From Clostridiales bacterium (GTDB taxonomy: Bacteria; Bacillota; Clostridia; Christensenellales; Pumilibacteraceae), in contig JAIEBL010000303.1 in the NCBI GenBank assembly GCA_029069015.1, positions 1-23,206 on the forward strand: a stretch of DNA of 23,206 nucleotides, written 5' to 3'. A program made the translations under genes and the position numbers. Shown here in pieces: positions 1-6,035 of the stretch (its first letter is position 1; each line of letters begins with the position of its first letter). Under the pieces are notes generated by a model. It saw nothing but the letters and a program-made list of their open reading frames with translations. It did no database searches and was not told the DNA's origin.

Positions 1-3
1 GGT

Positions 4-9
4 TATAAT
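4..9 (+). promoter_or_regulatory. Probable -10 box of the tuf promoter
   Basis: A perfect TATAAT lies about 90 nt before the tuf start codon. The -35 box would fall outside the window, so the promoter is only half visible. The leader that follows is very A-rich and ends in a GGAGG ribosome site at 84-88. Confidence 0.55.
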
Positions 10-98
10 ACTCTAAGCGGAATCGTTTGAACGAAAACCGCAAAAACAAAAAATAAAAACAAAAAATAAAAAAAGAGATTTTTGGAGGAATATTCAAA

Positions 99-1295
99 AT
101 GGCAAAAGCGAAGTTTGACAGAAGCAAGCCGCACGTCAACATTGGTACGATTGGCCACGTTGACCACGGTAAAACCACCTTGACCGCCGCCATCACCATG
201 GCGCTTGCTGCGAAAGGTCTTGCTGAAAAGAAAAAATACGATGAAATCGACTCCGCGCCCGAGGAAAAGGCGCGTGGTATTACGATTAACACCGCGCACG
301 TAGAGTACCAGACCGAAAAGCGTCACTACGCGCACGTTGACTGCCCGGGCCACGCCGACTACGTAAAGAACATGATCACCGGCGCTGCGCAGATGGACGG
401 CGCGATCCTCGTTGTTGCGGCGACCGACGGCCCCATGCCTCAGACGCGTGAGCACATCCTGCTTGCCCGCCAAGTAGGCGTGCCCAAGATCGTTGTTTTC
501 CTTAACAAAACCGACCTTGTGGACGACGAAGAACTTCTCGATCTCGTAGAGATGGAAGTTACCGAACTTTTGGAAAGCTACGGCTTCGAAGGTACGAAGA
601 TCATCCGCGGCAGCGCCGTGAAAGCGCTCGAAGCTGCGATGGCCGGCAACACCAGCGATCCCGCACTTAAACCCATCTACGACCTTATGGACGTTGTAGA
701 CAGCGAAATCCCTTCGCCCGTCCGCGACACCGATAAGCCCTTCCTTATGCCTGTCGAAGACGTATTCACGATCACCGGTCGTGGTACCGTTGCTACGGGT
801 AGAGTAGAACGTGGCCAAATCAAGATCCAGGATCCCGTAGAAATCGTAGGTATCAAAGCTACGAAGTCCAGCGTTGTAACGGGTATCGAAATGTTCCGTA
901 AGAGCCTTGACTTCGCGCAAGCGGGCGACAACGCAGGTATCCTTCTCCGCGGTATCGACCGTAAAGACATCGAGCGCGGCCAAGTTATCGCAAAACCCGG
1001 CACGATTACCCCGCACACCGAGTTCACCGCCGAGATTTACGTCCTTAAAAAGGAAGAGGGCGGCCGTCATACCCCGTTCTTCAACGGTTACCGTCCGCAG
1101 TTCTACTTCCGTACCACCGACGTTACCGGTACGATCGAACTTCCCCAGGGCGTTGAAATGGTTATGCCCGGCGATAACGTTTCCATCACCGTTAAGCTCA
1201 TCGCGCCCATCGCTGCTGAGCAAGGTTTGCGCTTCGCTATCCGCGAAGGCGGCCGTACGGTTGGTTCGGGCGTTGTAGCTAAAATCATTAAATAA
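99..1295 (+). CDS. tuf: Translation elongation factor Tu (EF-Tu)
   Basis: EF-Tu is the GTPase that delivers aminoacyl-tRNA to the ribosomal A site in the cytoplasm. The 398-residue length is normal for the family. The G1 loop GHVDHGKT lies near residues 19-26, followed by the effector region with RGITI, the G3 motif DCPGH and the G4 motif NKTD. Domains 2 and 3 follow, with [13 protein letters not shown] and a C-terminus ending in VVAKIIK. The start is fixed by GGAGG at 84-88, ten bases before the ATG. The gene stands alone here: no fusA or rpsG is visible, upstream lies outside the window, and a terminator follows 37 bases after the stop. Nothing is unusual in the catalytic motifs, and the identification is secure. 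Confidence 0.98.
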   Translation: MAKAKFDRSKPHVNIGTIGHVDHGKTTLTAAITMALAAKGLAEKKKYDEIDSAPEEKARGITINTAHVEYQTEKRHYAHVDCPGHADYVKNMITGAAQMDGAILVVAATDGPMPQTREHILLARQVGVPKIVVFLNKTDLVDDEELLDLVEMEVTELLESYGFEGTKIIRGSAVKALEAAMAGNTSDPALKPIYDLMDVVDSEIPSPVRDTDKPFLMPVEDVFTITGRGTVATGRVERGQIKIQDPVEIVGIKATKSSVVTGIEMFRKSLDFAQAGDNAGILLRGIDRKDIERGQVIAKPGTITPHTEFTAEIYVLKKEEGGRHTPFFNGYRPQFYFRTTDVTGTIELPQGVEMVMPGDNVSITVKLIAPIAAEQGLRFAIREGGRTVGSGVVAKIIK

Positions 1296-1332
1296 GGAAA
1301 ATTCCTTATTCCATTATTACGAAACAAAGAAG

Positions 1333-1361
1333 ACCGTTGGGTATTGCCCGACGGTTTTTTT
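1333..1361 (+). terminator. Intrinsic terminator of tuf
   Basis: ACCGTTGGG pairs with CCCGACGGT (one G-T pair) around a short loop, followed by seven T. It sits 37 bases after the tuf stop. Confidence 0.9.
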
Positions 1362-1566
1362 GTGGTGCTTGCGCGGCTTATAGCCGTCGCCATACTTCGC
1401 CTCGGCTGCGGCAACCCTCGGTCATTTACAAAAAGTAAACTCTCTTGGGTTTTCCTCGCGCGCCTTGTCTTGCTCGGCTCTAAACCGCGCAAGGTAGAGA
1501 GATACGCAAAGTTAACTACTTTGAGAGAGGGTTTTGATAATGAAAGCAAGGTTTGTTCCCTTTTCT
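1362..1566. other. Intergenic stretch without a recognisable gene
   Basis: No reading frame here has a convincing start and ribosome site. The stretch holds an operator-like palindrome at 1373-1387 and a GC-rich block at about 1390-1500 that I cannot classify. It runs into the composite repeat that begins at 1567. Confidence 0.5.
1373..1387. promoter_or_regulatory. Operator-like palindrome resembling the regulator operators
   Basis: GCGGCT-TAT-AGCCGT matches the ACGGCT-N3-AGCCGT operators at 2225, 2254 and 2281 at 11 of 12 arm positions. It has no adjacent promoter that I can see and lies about 840 bases from the other three. It may be a stray binding site or chance. Confidence 0.3.
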
Positions 1567-1821
1567 CCGTCATTCCGAGAACAGCGCCGTAGGCGCGCCG
1601 AGGAATCCAGCGAAGCGTAGTAGACTAAAAAACGAAAGCCGCATGATAAACGTGCGGCTTGTCTTTGTAATGTTGATTCGCTATAACCGTTCCCTTTGTG
1701 GAAAAGACGAGAAGGACTACGCTCGCCTTGCTCGCTAGATCCCTCCACTACGGTCGGGATGACGGAAGGGGATAGACTTGTCTGTGCCTTCTGGAATCAA
1801 CGGCTTGCTCGTGGCGTTCGC
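1567..1821. repeat. Composite palindromic repeat, copy 1
   Basis: The palindromic core runs from CCGTCATTCCGAG at 1567 to CGGGATGACGG at 1756-1766, with complementary inner arms (GAGGAATCCAGCGAAGCG against CTCGCTAGATCC). A central hairpin lies at 1636-1660. The right side carries a further 34 bases (1788-1821) identical to 3673-3706 in copy 2. Short frames inside it are not genes. Confidence 0.8.
1636..1660 (+). terminator. Terminator-like hairpin inside repeat copy 1
   Basis: AAGCCGCAT pairs with GTGCGGCTT over nine pairs around a seven-base loop. The following T-run is interrupted (GTCTTTG), so termination would be weak. Its equivalents are at 3522-3544 and 20434-20457. Confidence 0.45.
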
Positions 1822-1911
1822 TCGGCTGAGCGGGGTGATAAGACTGCCGCTTTGACTGCTTGGACTGTTTGCAGAAGCGGGGAATAATAGGCGTAGCTGT
1901 CCGCGCTTCTC

Positions 1912-1952
1912 TGTCATTTCGAGCGGAGCATAGCGAAGTCGAGAAATCTAGG
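1912..1952. repeat. Solo arm of the palindromic repeat family
   Basis: TGTCATTTCGAGC followed by AGTCGAGAAATCTAG matches one arm of the dispersed palindromes, without its partner arm. A similar arm in the same orientation lies at 2733-2765, on the other side of the regulator pair. Confidence 0.6.
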
Positions 1953-1959
1953 TGTTAGC

Positions 1960-1974
1960 TGTAAATAATTTACA
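1960..1974. promoter_or_regulatory. Short perfect palindrome of unknown role
   Basis: TGTAAAT-A-ATTTACA is a 15-base perfect palindrome just beyond the bidirectional terminator that ends the minus-strand regulator gene. It could bind a regulator or be a second small hairpin. Nothing else supports a role. Confidence 0.3.
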
Positions 1975-1976
1975 AG

Positions 1977-2013
1977 TTAAAAAGTAGCGGTATACTCTAT
2001 CGCTACTTTTTAA
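1977..2013 (-). terminator. Bidirectional intrinsic terminator of the minus-strand regulator
   Basis: A perfect 13-bp stem (TTAAAAAGTAGCG at 1977-1989 with CGCTACTTTTTAA at 2001-2013) has an 11-base loop and T-runs on both strands. It overlaps the stop codon of the minus-strand gene (2010-2012). It would also stop plus-strand transcription arriving from the repeat. Confidence 0.85.
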
Positions 2014-2213
2014 TCTGTTAAGCCTAATAAAAAGTCTGCGCTGACATTCAGTACTTTGCAAATCGAAATCAGCACATCTAAGGACGGCTCTCTTTTGCCC
2101 GTGCAATAATTATTGACCACGGCTTGTGACATAAAGATTTTTTGCGCAAGTGTGACTTGCGTTAAATTGTTTTCTTCTAATGCTTCTTTTAGGCGATCTT
2201 TAAATATATTCAT
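2010..2213 (-). CDS. Small Cro/C1-type (XRE) helix-turn-helix regulator
   Basis: This 67-residue protein is essentially one XRE helix-turn-helix domain. The pattern is clear: LKEALEENNLTQVTLAQKI, then the recognition-helix region MSQAVVNNYCTGKREPSLD, then the third part ending in the typical VSADFLLGLTD. There is no dimerisation or protease domain, so it is far shorter than lambda CI. It is divergent from a second HTH gene at 2323, and three palindromic operators lie between them. No Shine-Dalgarno sequence precedes the ATG, and a TATAAT at 2225-2220 ends only six bases before it, so the message may be leaderless. The gene is AT-rich compared with the flanking operons. Repressor and self-regulator is the natural inference; the target genes are unknown. 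Confidence 0.93.
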   Translation of the reverse strand: MNIFKDRLKEALEENNLTQVTLAQKIFMSQAVVNNYCTGKREPSLDVLISICKVLNVSADFLLGLTD

Positions 2214-2219
2214 ATAAAT

Positions 2220-2225
2220 ATTATA
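2220..2225 (-). promoter_or_regulatory. -10 box of the minus-strand regulator promoter
   Basis: TATAAT on the minus strand, with its first base shared with operator 1. No good -35 box is present (AAGCTA at the right distance). The expected start point falls at or next to the ATG at 2213, so the transcript would have little or no leader. Confidence 0.6.
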
Positions 2226-2239
2226 CGGCTGACAGCCGT
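2225..2239. promoter_or_regulatory. Operator 1 of the divergent regulator pair
   Basis: Perfect palindrome ACGGCT-GAC-AGCCGT. It overlaps the -10 region of the minus-strand promoter, so occupancy should block that gene. Confidence 0.75.
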
Positions 2240-2246
2240 TTTTAGC

Positions 2247-2275
2247 TTGACATACGGCTCATAGCCATATATAAT
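2247..2275 (+). promoter_or_regulatory. Consensus sigma-A promoter of the plus-strand regulator
   Basis: TTGACA at 2247-2252 and TATAAT at 2270-2275 are separated by exactly 17 bases. Both boxes are perfect. The 15-base operator 2 fills nearly the whole spacer and operator 3 covers the expected start point near 2282. Confidence 0.9.
2254..2268. promoter_or_regulatory. Operator 2, inside the promoter spacer
   Basis: ACGGCT-CAT-AGCCAT differs from the perfect palindrome at one arm base. It lies between the -35 and -10 boxes of the plus-strand promoter, 29 bases centre to centre from operator 1 and 27 from operator 3. Confidence 0.75.
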
Positions 2276-2276
2276 A

Positions 2277-2299
2277 TACTACGGCTGATAGCCGTAGTA
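2277..2299. promoter_or_regulatory. Operator 3, the longest palindrome of the set
   Basis: The core ACGGCT-GAT-AGCCGT at 2281-2295 is extended by TACT and AGTA into a 23-base palindrome with perfect 10-base arms. It covers the expected transcription start of the plus-strand gene. Confidence 0.78.
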
Positions 2300-2322
2300 A
2301 AGCGTAAACAAAGGAGCAAAAA

Positions 2323-2520
2323 ATGGACAAGCTGATAAATACAAATCTAATAACGGAGTACATAACCGCAAACCGTTTGACCCAAAAAGAATTTTGCAAG
2401 CAGTGCAAAATCGGGCTGTCGCAGCTTTATCGTATCATGCGCGGCGAGAACGTTATGCTGACGGCAGTATGGAAAATATCGAAATATATGGGTGTAGATT
2501 TGTGTCAGTTGTTTGCATAG
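2323..2520 (+). CDS. Small Cro-like helix-turn-helix regulator
   Basis: This 65-residue protein is a single Cro/C1-type HTH. It reads LITEYITANRLTQKEFCKQC for the first two helices, then GLSQLYRIMRGENVML for the recognition helix and following turn, and ends in YMGVDLCQLFA. AAGGAG at 2311-2316 sets the ATG. The promoter is a perfect consensus one overlapped by two operators, so the gene should be strongly expressed unless repressed. By position it takes the place of cro opposite a CI-like gene, but the two proteins differ in sequence and need not share a binding site. No phage structural or integration genes lie nearby. It could be the remnant of an element or a stand-alone switch. Confidence 0.88.
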   Translation: MDKLINTNLITEYITANRLTQKEFCKQCKIGLSQLYRIMRGENVMLTAVWKISKYMGVDLCQLFA

Positions 2521-2526
2521 CAAGCA

Positions 2527-2552
2527 CTTTGATTATGATAGCATGAGCTATC
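2527..2552 (+). repeat. Short repeat with hairpin, copy 1
   Basis: CTTTGATTA is followed by the hairpin GATAGC-ATGA-GCTATC. The same nine bases followed by a hairpin of different sequence occur at 3431-3455. It lacks a proper T-run, so it is at best a weak terminator of the HTH gene. Confidence 0.45.
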
Positions 2553-2573
2553 CCCGTCCCTTTCGTCATTCCG

Positions 2574-2684
2574 AGCGAAGTCGAGGAATCCAGGCGTTAG
2601 CCGAAATTTAAAGTTAATATATGCTTCGCTATGCTCGCTGGATTTCTCGCCGCGCCGCAGGCGGCGCTTCTCTCGAAATGACGG
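2574..2684. repeat. Palindromic intergenic repeat element
   Basis: About 111 bases with outer arms CGTCATTCCGAG and CTCGAAATGACG and inner arms GTCGAGGAATCCAG and CTGGATTTCTCG. It belongs to the dispersed palindrome family and could fold into one long hairpin. It fills most of the gap between the HTH gene and the membrane protein gene. Confidence 0.8.
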
Positions 2685-2732
2685 AACGGGAGAGCATGAC
2701 TAAGCCTTAAAAAATCAATGCACCCTCTGCCG

Positions 2733-2765
2733 TTTCGGTCGACGCGAGCGAAGCGGAGAAATCTA
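2733..2765. repeat. Solo arm of the palindromic repeat family
   Basis: TTTCGGTCGAC followed by GAAGCGGAGAAATCTA is one arm only, in the same orientation as the solo arm at 1912-1952. Confidence 0.55.
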
Positions 2766-2781
2766 AAATGGCAGGAAGCAT

Positions 2782-2810
2782 TTGCCAAAGGGGCTGTTTT
2801 ATGTTAAAAT
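2782..2810 (+). promoter_or_regulatory. Promoter of the membrane protein gene
   Basis: TTGCCA at 2782-2787 and TAAAAT at 2805-2810 are separated by 17 bases. The start would be near 2817, giving a short leader of about 25 nt. Confidence 0.65.
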
Positions 2811-2841
2811 TGATGTAGATATAGTTAATTAGGGGGGGATC

Positions 2842-3402
2842 ATGGAAATAGCTTTAAGAATCATTACGGGCGGTATACTTTCGTTTTTTGTACCGTTGCT
2901 TATCAATGTGATCATTCGCTCGAAAATGCCCAAATGGGAAAAATGGGAAATGGAAAATGAGCAGGAAGCAAAATCCAAAAACTACGTTAAATTAGACAAA
3001 AACTTTTACATGTTCTTTTTGGTTGCTTGCATAATTGTGAATCTGACGGGGATTTTGATAGTCGCTTTGCCTAAGTTGATTACCAAATATATTGGATTTA
3101 GCTATATAGTTATTCTTATCATTTGGTGGGCGATGTTGATTTTTGATGATACTATGCTTTGTTTAATGTGTACACAAGCAACGTATGACGACGAAAAAAT
3201 TGTTGTAAAGAAAGTGTTTTGCAAACCGAAAGAATATTATTACAGCGATATAGTCGATTATACCGTAAAGGGCAATCTGAAAGTAAAAACGACAAAAGGC
3301 AATTTTCTTTTATTCAATTTGTGTGCCGGCACAAGTAGTTTGAGAGATCTGATAATACGAAAATGCAATAATCCCATGCGGCACAGTAATACAGACAAAT
3401 AG
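2842..3402 (+). CDS. AT-rich membrane protein of unknown function
   Basis: I do not recognise the family. The 186-residue protein has a first membrane segment at about residues 4-25. A charged cytoplasmic stretch containing KWEKWEMENEQEAKSK follows. Two more membrane segments lie at about 53-77 and 85-108. The C-terminal domain of about 75 residues alternates hydrophobic and charged residues in short beta-like strands (KIVVKKVF, YSDIVDYTV, LKVKTTKGNFLLF). This resembles the pleckstrin-like tail of small Firmicute membrane proteins, but that is only a resemblance. AGGGGGGG at 2831-2838 sets the start. Base composition is far more AT-rich than the ABC or hydrogenase operons, which suggests separate ancestry. 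It has its own promoter and is followed by repeat copy 2, whose hairpin probably terminates it. Confidence 0.85.
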   Translation: MEIALRIITGGILSFFVPLLINVIIRSKMPKWEKWEMENEQEAKSKNYVKLDKNFYMFFLVACIIVNLTGILIVALPKLITKYIGFSYIVILIIWWAMLIFDDTMLCLMCTQATYDDEKIVVKKVFCKPKEYYYSDIVDYTVKGNLKVKTTKGNFLLFNLCAGTSSLRDLIIRKCNNPMRHSNTDK

Positions 3403-3430
3403 CTGCAGAGAATATAATAGCCTTCAAGAG

Positions 3431-3455
3431 CTTTGATTACGGCGGTGTGAGCCGT
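3431..3455 (+). repeat. Short repeat with hairpin, copy 2
   Basis: CTTTGATTA is followed by a hairpin ACGGC/GCCGT around GGTGTGA. The stem sequence differs from the copy at 2527-2552, yet pairing is kept. Confidence 0.45.
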
Positions 3456-3458
3456 TTC

Positions 3459-3706
3459 TGTCCTTCCGGCATCCGAGCTTAGTCGAGGAATCCAGCGTAG
3501 CGTAAGTAAACTTAGAAAACGAGCCATGCGGGTGTTGCATGGCTTGTGTTTTTTTTGTTGATTGTACTATAACCGTTTCCTTTGCGGGGAAAGCGAGAAG
3601 CACTACGCTCGCCTTGCTCGCTAGATCCCTCCACTACGGTCGGGATGACGGAAGAGGATAGGCTACCCGCGTCTTCTGGAATCAACGGCTTGCTCGTGGC
3701 GTTCGC
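3459..3706. repeat. Composite palindromic repeat, copy 2
   Basis: The left arm is degenerate (3459-3500, with GAGGAATCCAGCG). The core closes at CGGGATGACGG (3641-3651), and a further 34-base block at 3673-3706 is identical to 1788-1821. The central hairpin at 3522-3544 has the best T-run of the three copies. No gene is supported inside. Confidence 0.78.
3522..3544 (+). terminator. Terminator inside repeat copy 2
   Basis: AGCCATGC pairs with GCATGGCT over eight pairs around GGGTGTT, followed by TGTG and eight T. It is probably the working terminator for the membrane protein gene 120 bases upstream. Confidence 0.75.
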
Positions 3707-3737
3707 CCTACGGGCTCGGCTAAGGACGCGGCGATTC

Positions 3738-3820
3738 TGTCACCTCGACCAAGCGCGAAGTGCGCGCGGAGAGGTCTCTTTTAGAGATTTCTCGACTCTC
3801 GTTGCTCGCTCGAAATGACA
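3738..3820. repeat. Palindromic intergenic repeat element
   Basis: The outer arms are TGTCACCTCGACC and GCTCGAAATGACA. The centre pairs AGAGGTCTCT with AGAGATTTCT. It is closely related to 13966-14056 and ends 18 bases before the stop of the small minus-strand gene. Confidence 0.8.
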
Positions 3821-3838
3821 AATTAAACTGAAAAAGCA

Positions 3839-3994
3839 CTACTCCTCTATTTCAAAGTGGCAGTCGGCGCTTTGGGTGGGCGGCATTTTGCTGCCCTCTT
3901 TTACGTAGACGGATGCGACGACGCGGCCGTTCTGCCCGATGACGGTATACGTGCCCGTTTTGGGTGCGATTTCACCCGCAAATAATTTCAGCAC
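3839..3994 (-). CDS. Small YjzC-like protein, 51 codons
   Basis: A minus-strand frame starts at GTG (3994) and ends at TAG (3841-3839), giving 51 residues. The sequence reads LKLFAGEIAPKTGTYTVIG, then NGRVVASVYVKEGSKMPPT, then QSADCHFEIEE. The pattern of a glycine/proline start (G-E-x-A-P-K-T-G-x-Y) and a later E-G-x-x-x-P-P-T resembles the small YjzC family found in Firmicutes, whose function is not known to me. A strong AGGAGG (4010-4005) lies ten bases before the GTG, which is what makes the frame convincing. There is a TATAAT at 4047-4042 but no good -35 box. The gene is divergent from the ABC exporter operon. The family call is from memory of the pattern only. Confidence 0.68.
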   Translation of the reverse strand: MLKLFAGEIAPKTGTYTVIGQNGRVVASVYVKEGSKMPPTQSADCHFEIEE

Positions 3995-4041
3995 TGATGT
4001 TGCACCTCCTTTTGTCGCTATTGTCTGTTGCTCGGCATACT

Positions 4042-4047
4042 ATTATA
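4042..4047 (-). promoter_or_regulatory. Probable -10 box of the YjzC-like gene
   Basis: TATAAT on the minus strand, about 48 bases before the GTG start. The hexamer at the -35 distance (AGAGGA) is poor. Confidence 0.4.
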
Positions 4048-4145
4048 CGGGGAAAACGTGCTTTTCCTCTTTTAACGTACGGGGGCGGTTGATTTGTACT
4101 ACATATGGTTACCGTGGCGCAAGCTTTGCGTGGCGTCGGATTTAA

Positions 4146-4174
4146 TTGACAAAGCAGGCAAAAAGTGGTACAAT
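4146..4174 (+). promoter_or_regulatory. Promoter of the ABC exporter operon
   Basis: TTGACA at 4146-4151 and TACAAT at 4169-4174, spaced 17 bases. A small hairpin (CGCAA-GCT-TTGCG, 4118-4130) lies just upstream and might be an operator. The predicted leader is about 96 nt. No regulator gene is next to it. Confidence 0.85.
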
Positions 4175-4276
4175 GCCCTTCGTATACACTTTTGAGAAAA
4201 GCGTTTGTGGGTTGGCGTATGCTATTGCAACGCGCAGAAGAGAGCAGGGAAGCAAATATGAAAAAGGGAGAACCCT

Positions 4277-6034
4277 ATGTTCAGACTTTTTAAGTATCTT
4301 CGCAAACGGGATTGGGTCTACGCCTTGTGTTGCGTAGGGCTGATCGTGTTGCAGGTATGGTTGGAATTGACGATCCCCGACTATACGAACGAGATCACCA
4401 GACTTGTATCGCCGCCGCAGATCGGCACGATGAAGCAGATCCTTACGGCGGGCGGCAAAATGATTGCGTGCGCCCTCGGCAGTATGGCGAGCGTCATCGT
4501 GGTGCACTTTTTCGTGGCAAAGATCAGCGCGTCGTTTGCCATGCGCCTGAGAGAAGTGCTCTTTAACAAAGTAGAAAGCTTTTCGATGGCGGAGATCAAC
4601 AAGTTTTCCACGGCGAGCCTTATCACGCGCTCGACGAACGACATCACGCAAGTGCAGACGGTGCTCGTTATGGGCTTGCAAGCGGCGATCAAAGCGCCCA
4701 TTATGGCAGTATGGGCTGTCGTGAAAATTCTTTCCCGCAGTTGGCAGTGGTCGCTCGTCGTTGCGGCGGCGGTCGGCATATTGGTGCTGATGGTGCTCAT
4801 CGTCGTGCTCTTTGCCGTACCGAAGTTCAAACGCATTCAGGCGCTGACCGACGACATCAACCGCGTGATGCGCGAGAATCTGACGGGCGTGCGCGTGGTG
4901 CGTGCGTACAACGCCGAACGCTATCAGGAAAACAAGTTCGAGGGCGCGAACGAAGCGCTTACGAGCAACAACCTTTTTGCCATGCGCGTTATGGCGCTCA
5001 TGGGTCCCTTGATGATGGTCATTATCAACGGCATGAGTCTTTCCATCTATTGGGTGGGCGCGGTGCTCATTAAAAACGCGTCGATCATGGATAGGCTCGG
5101 TCTTTTCGGGGATATGATGTCTTTTATGAGCTACGGCATGCAGGTCGTTATGTCGTTCATGATGCTGACGATGATTTTCGTCATGCTGCCGCGTGCGCTC
5201 GTTTCGGCACGCCGCATCAACGAAGTGCTCGACCTTCCGCCCTCGATCGTCGATCCCGCGACGCCTGTTGTGCCCGACGAAGAAAGAAAGGGCGAAGTGG
5301 AATTCCGCGGCGTCTGCTTTAAGTATCCCGATGCCGAGGAATACGTCCTCAAAGATATTTCGTTCAAAGCAAAGAAGGGCGACACGATCGCCTTTATCGG
5401 CTCGACGGGTAGCGGTAAGTCCACGCTCATCAACCTCGTGCCGCGCTTCTACGACGTTACGAAAGGCGAAGTGCTCGTAGACGGCGTGAACGTCAAAGAC
5501 TATTCGCTCGATGCGCTCCACGCCAAGCTCGGCTACGTTCCGCAGCGCGCCGTGCTGTTTACGGGCAACGTTGAGTCCAACGTCAACTACGGTGACGGTG
5601 CGGAAAACCGTACCGAAGAGGACGTCAAGCGCGCGGTCGCCATTGCGCAGAGTACGGACTTCGTAGAGAAAATGGAAGGGCAGTACCATGCGCCCATTGC
5701 GCAGGGCGGCACGAACGTATCGGGCGGGCAGAAGCAACGCCTTTCGATCGCGCGCGCGGTGGTGCGCGACCCCGAAATCTTTATCTTCGACGACAGTTTT
5801 TCGGCGCTCGACTATAAAACCGATCGACTGCTTCGCGATGCGCTCAAAGAGCAAACGGGGGATGCGACGCGCCTGATCGTGGCGCAGCGTATCGGCACGG
5901 TGCTCGACGCCGACCAGATCCTCGTGCTCGACGAAGGCAAGGTCGTGGGCGCGGGTACGCACAAAGAGCTGATGGAGTCCTGCGAGGTGTACCGTCAGAT
6001 CGCCTATTCGCAACTTAGCAAGGAGGAACTGTGA
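4277..6034 (+). CDS. Heterodimeric ABC exporter, degenerate-site subunit
   Basis: This is a half-transporter of 585 residues, with six membrane helices (about residues 15-330) followed by a nucleotide-binding domain. Walker A is GSTGSGKST (375-383), the signature is VSGGQKQR (near 481-488), and Walker B ends FIFDD (504-506). The catalytic glutamate after Walker B is an aspartate (D506), and the switch histidine is a glutamine (Q537, in VAQRIGTV). This is the pattern of the inactive-site partner in heterodimeric exporters such as TM287/288 and BmrCD. The next gene supplies the other half. The substrate cannot be read from sequence; drug, lipid or peptide efflux are all possible. The GGGAG ribosome site at 4266-4270 supports the ATG. 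It is the first gene of a probable six-gene operon. Confidence 0.95.
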   Translation: MFRLFKYLRKRDWVYALCCVGLIVLQVWLELTIPDYTNEITRLVSPPQIGTMKQILTAGGKMIACALGSMASVIVVHFFVAKISASFAMRLREVLFNKVESFSMAEINKFSTASLITRSTNDITQVQTVLVMGLQAAIKAPIMAVWAVVKILSRSWQWSLVVAAAVGILVLMVLIVVLFAVPKFKRIQALTDDINRVMRENLTGVRVVRAYNAERYQENKFEGANEALTSNNLFAMRVMALMGPLMMVIINGMSLSIYWVGAVLIKNASIMDRLGLFGDMMSFMSYGMQVVMSFMMLTMIFVMLPRALVSARRINEVLDLPPSIVDPATPVVPDEERKGEVEFRGVCFKYPDAEEYVLKDISFKAKKGDTIAFIGSTGSGKSTLINLVPRFYDVTKGEVLVDGVNVKDYSLDALHAKLGYVPQRAVLFTGNVESNVNYGDGAENRTEEDVKRAVAIAQSTDFVEKMEGQYHAPIAQGGTNVSGGQKQRLSIARAVVRDPEIFIFDDSFSALDYKTDRLLRDALKEQTGDATRLIVAQRIGTVLDADQILVLDEGKVVGAGTHKELMESCEVYRQIAYSQLSKEEL

Positions 6035-6035
6035 T

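Noticed and set aside
3..1223. Minus-strand frame of 406 codons opposite tuf
   Set aside because: It mirrors the EF-Tu gene, has no family features, and its C-terminal part translates the A-rich leader.
2010..2520. Toxin-antitoxin module or prophage for the HTH pair
   Set aside because: Both proteins are plain DNA-binding domains with no toxin partner, and no integrase or phage gene lies nearby.
3582..3818. Plus-strand frames across the repeat blocks (also at 1553-1887, 13686-13992 and 20577-20765)
   Set aside because: They lie wholly in palindromic repeats, lack ribosome sites and differ between copies by frame-breaking changes.
4258..4293. Eleven-codon upstream frame overlapping the ABC exporter start
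   Set aside because: ATGAAAAAGGGAG mostly provides the ribosome site of the real gene and has no good ribosome site of its own. It could in principle couple translation, but nothing supports it.
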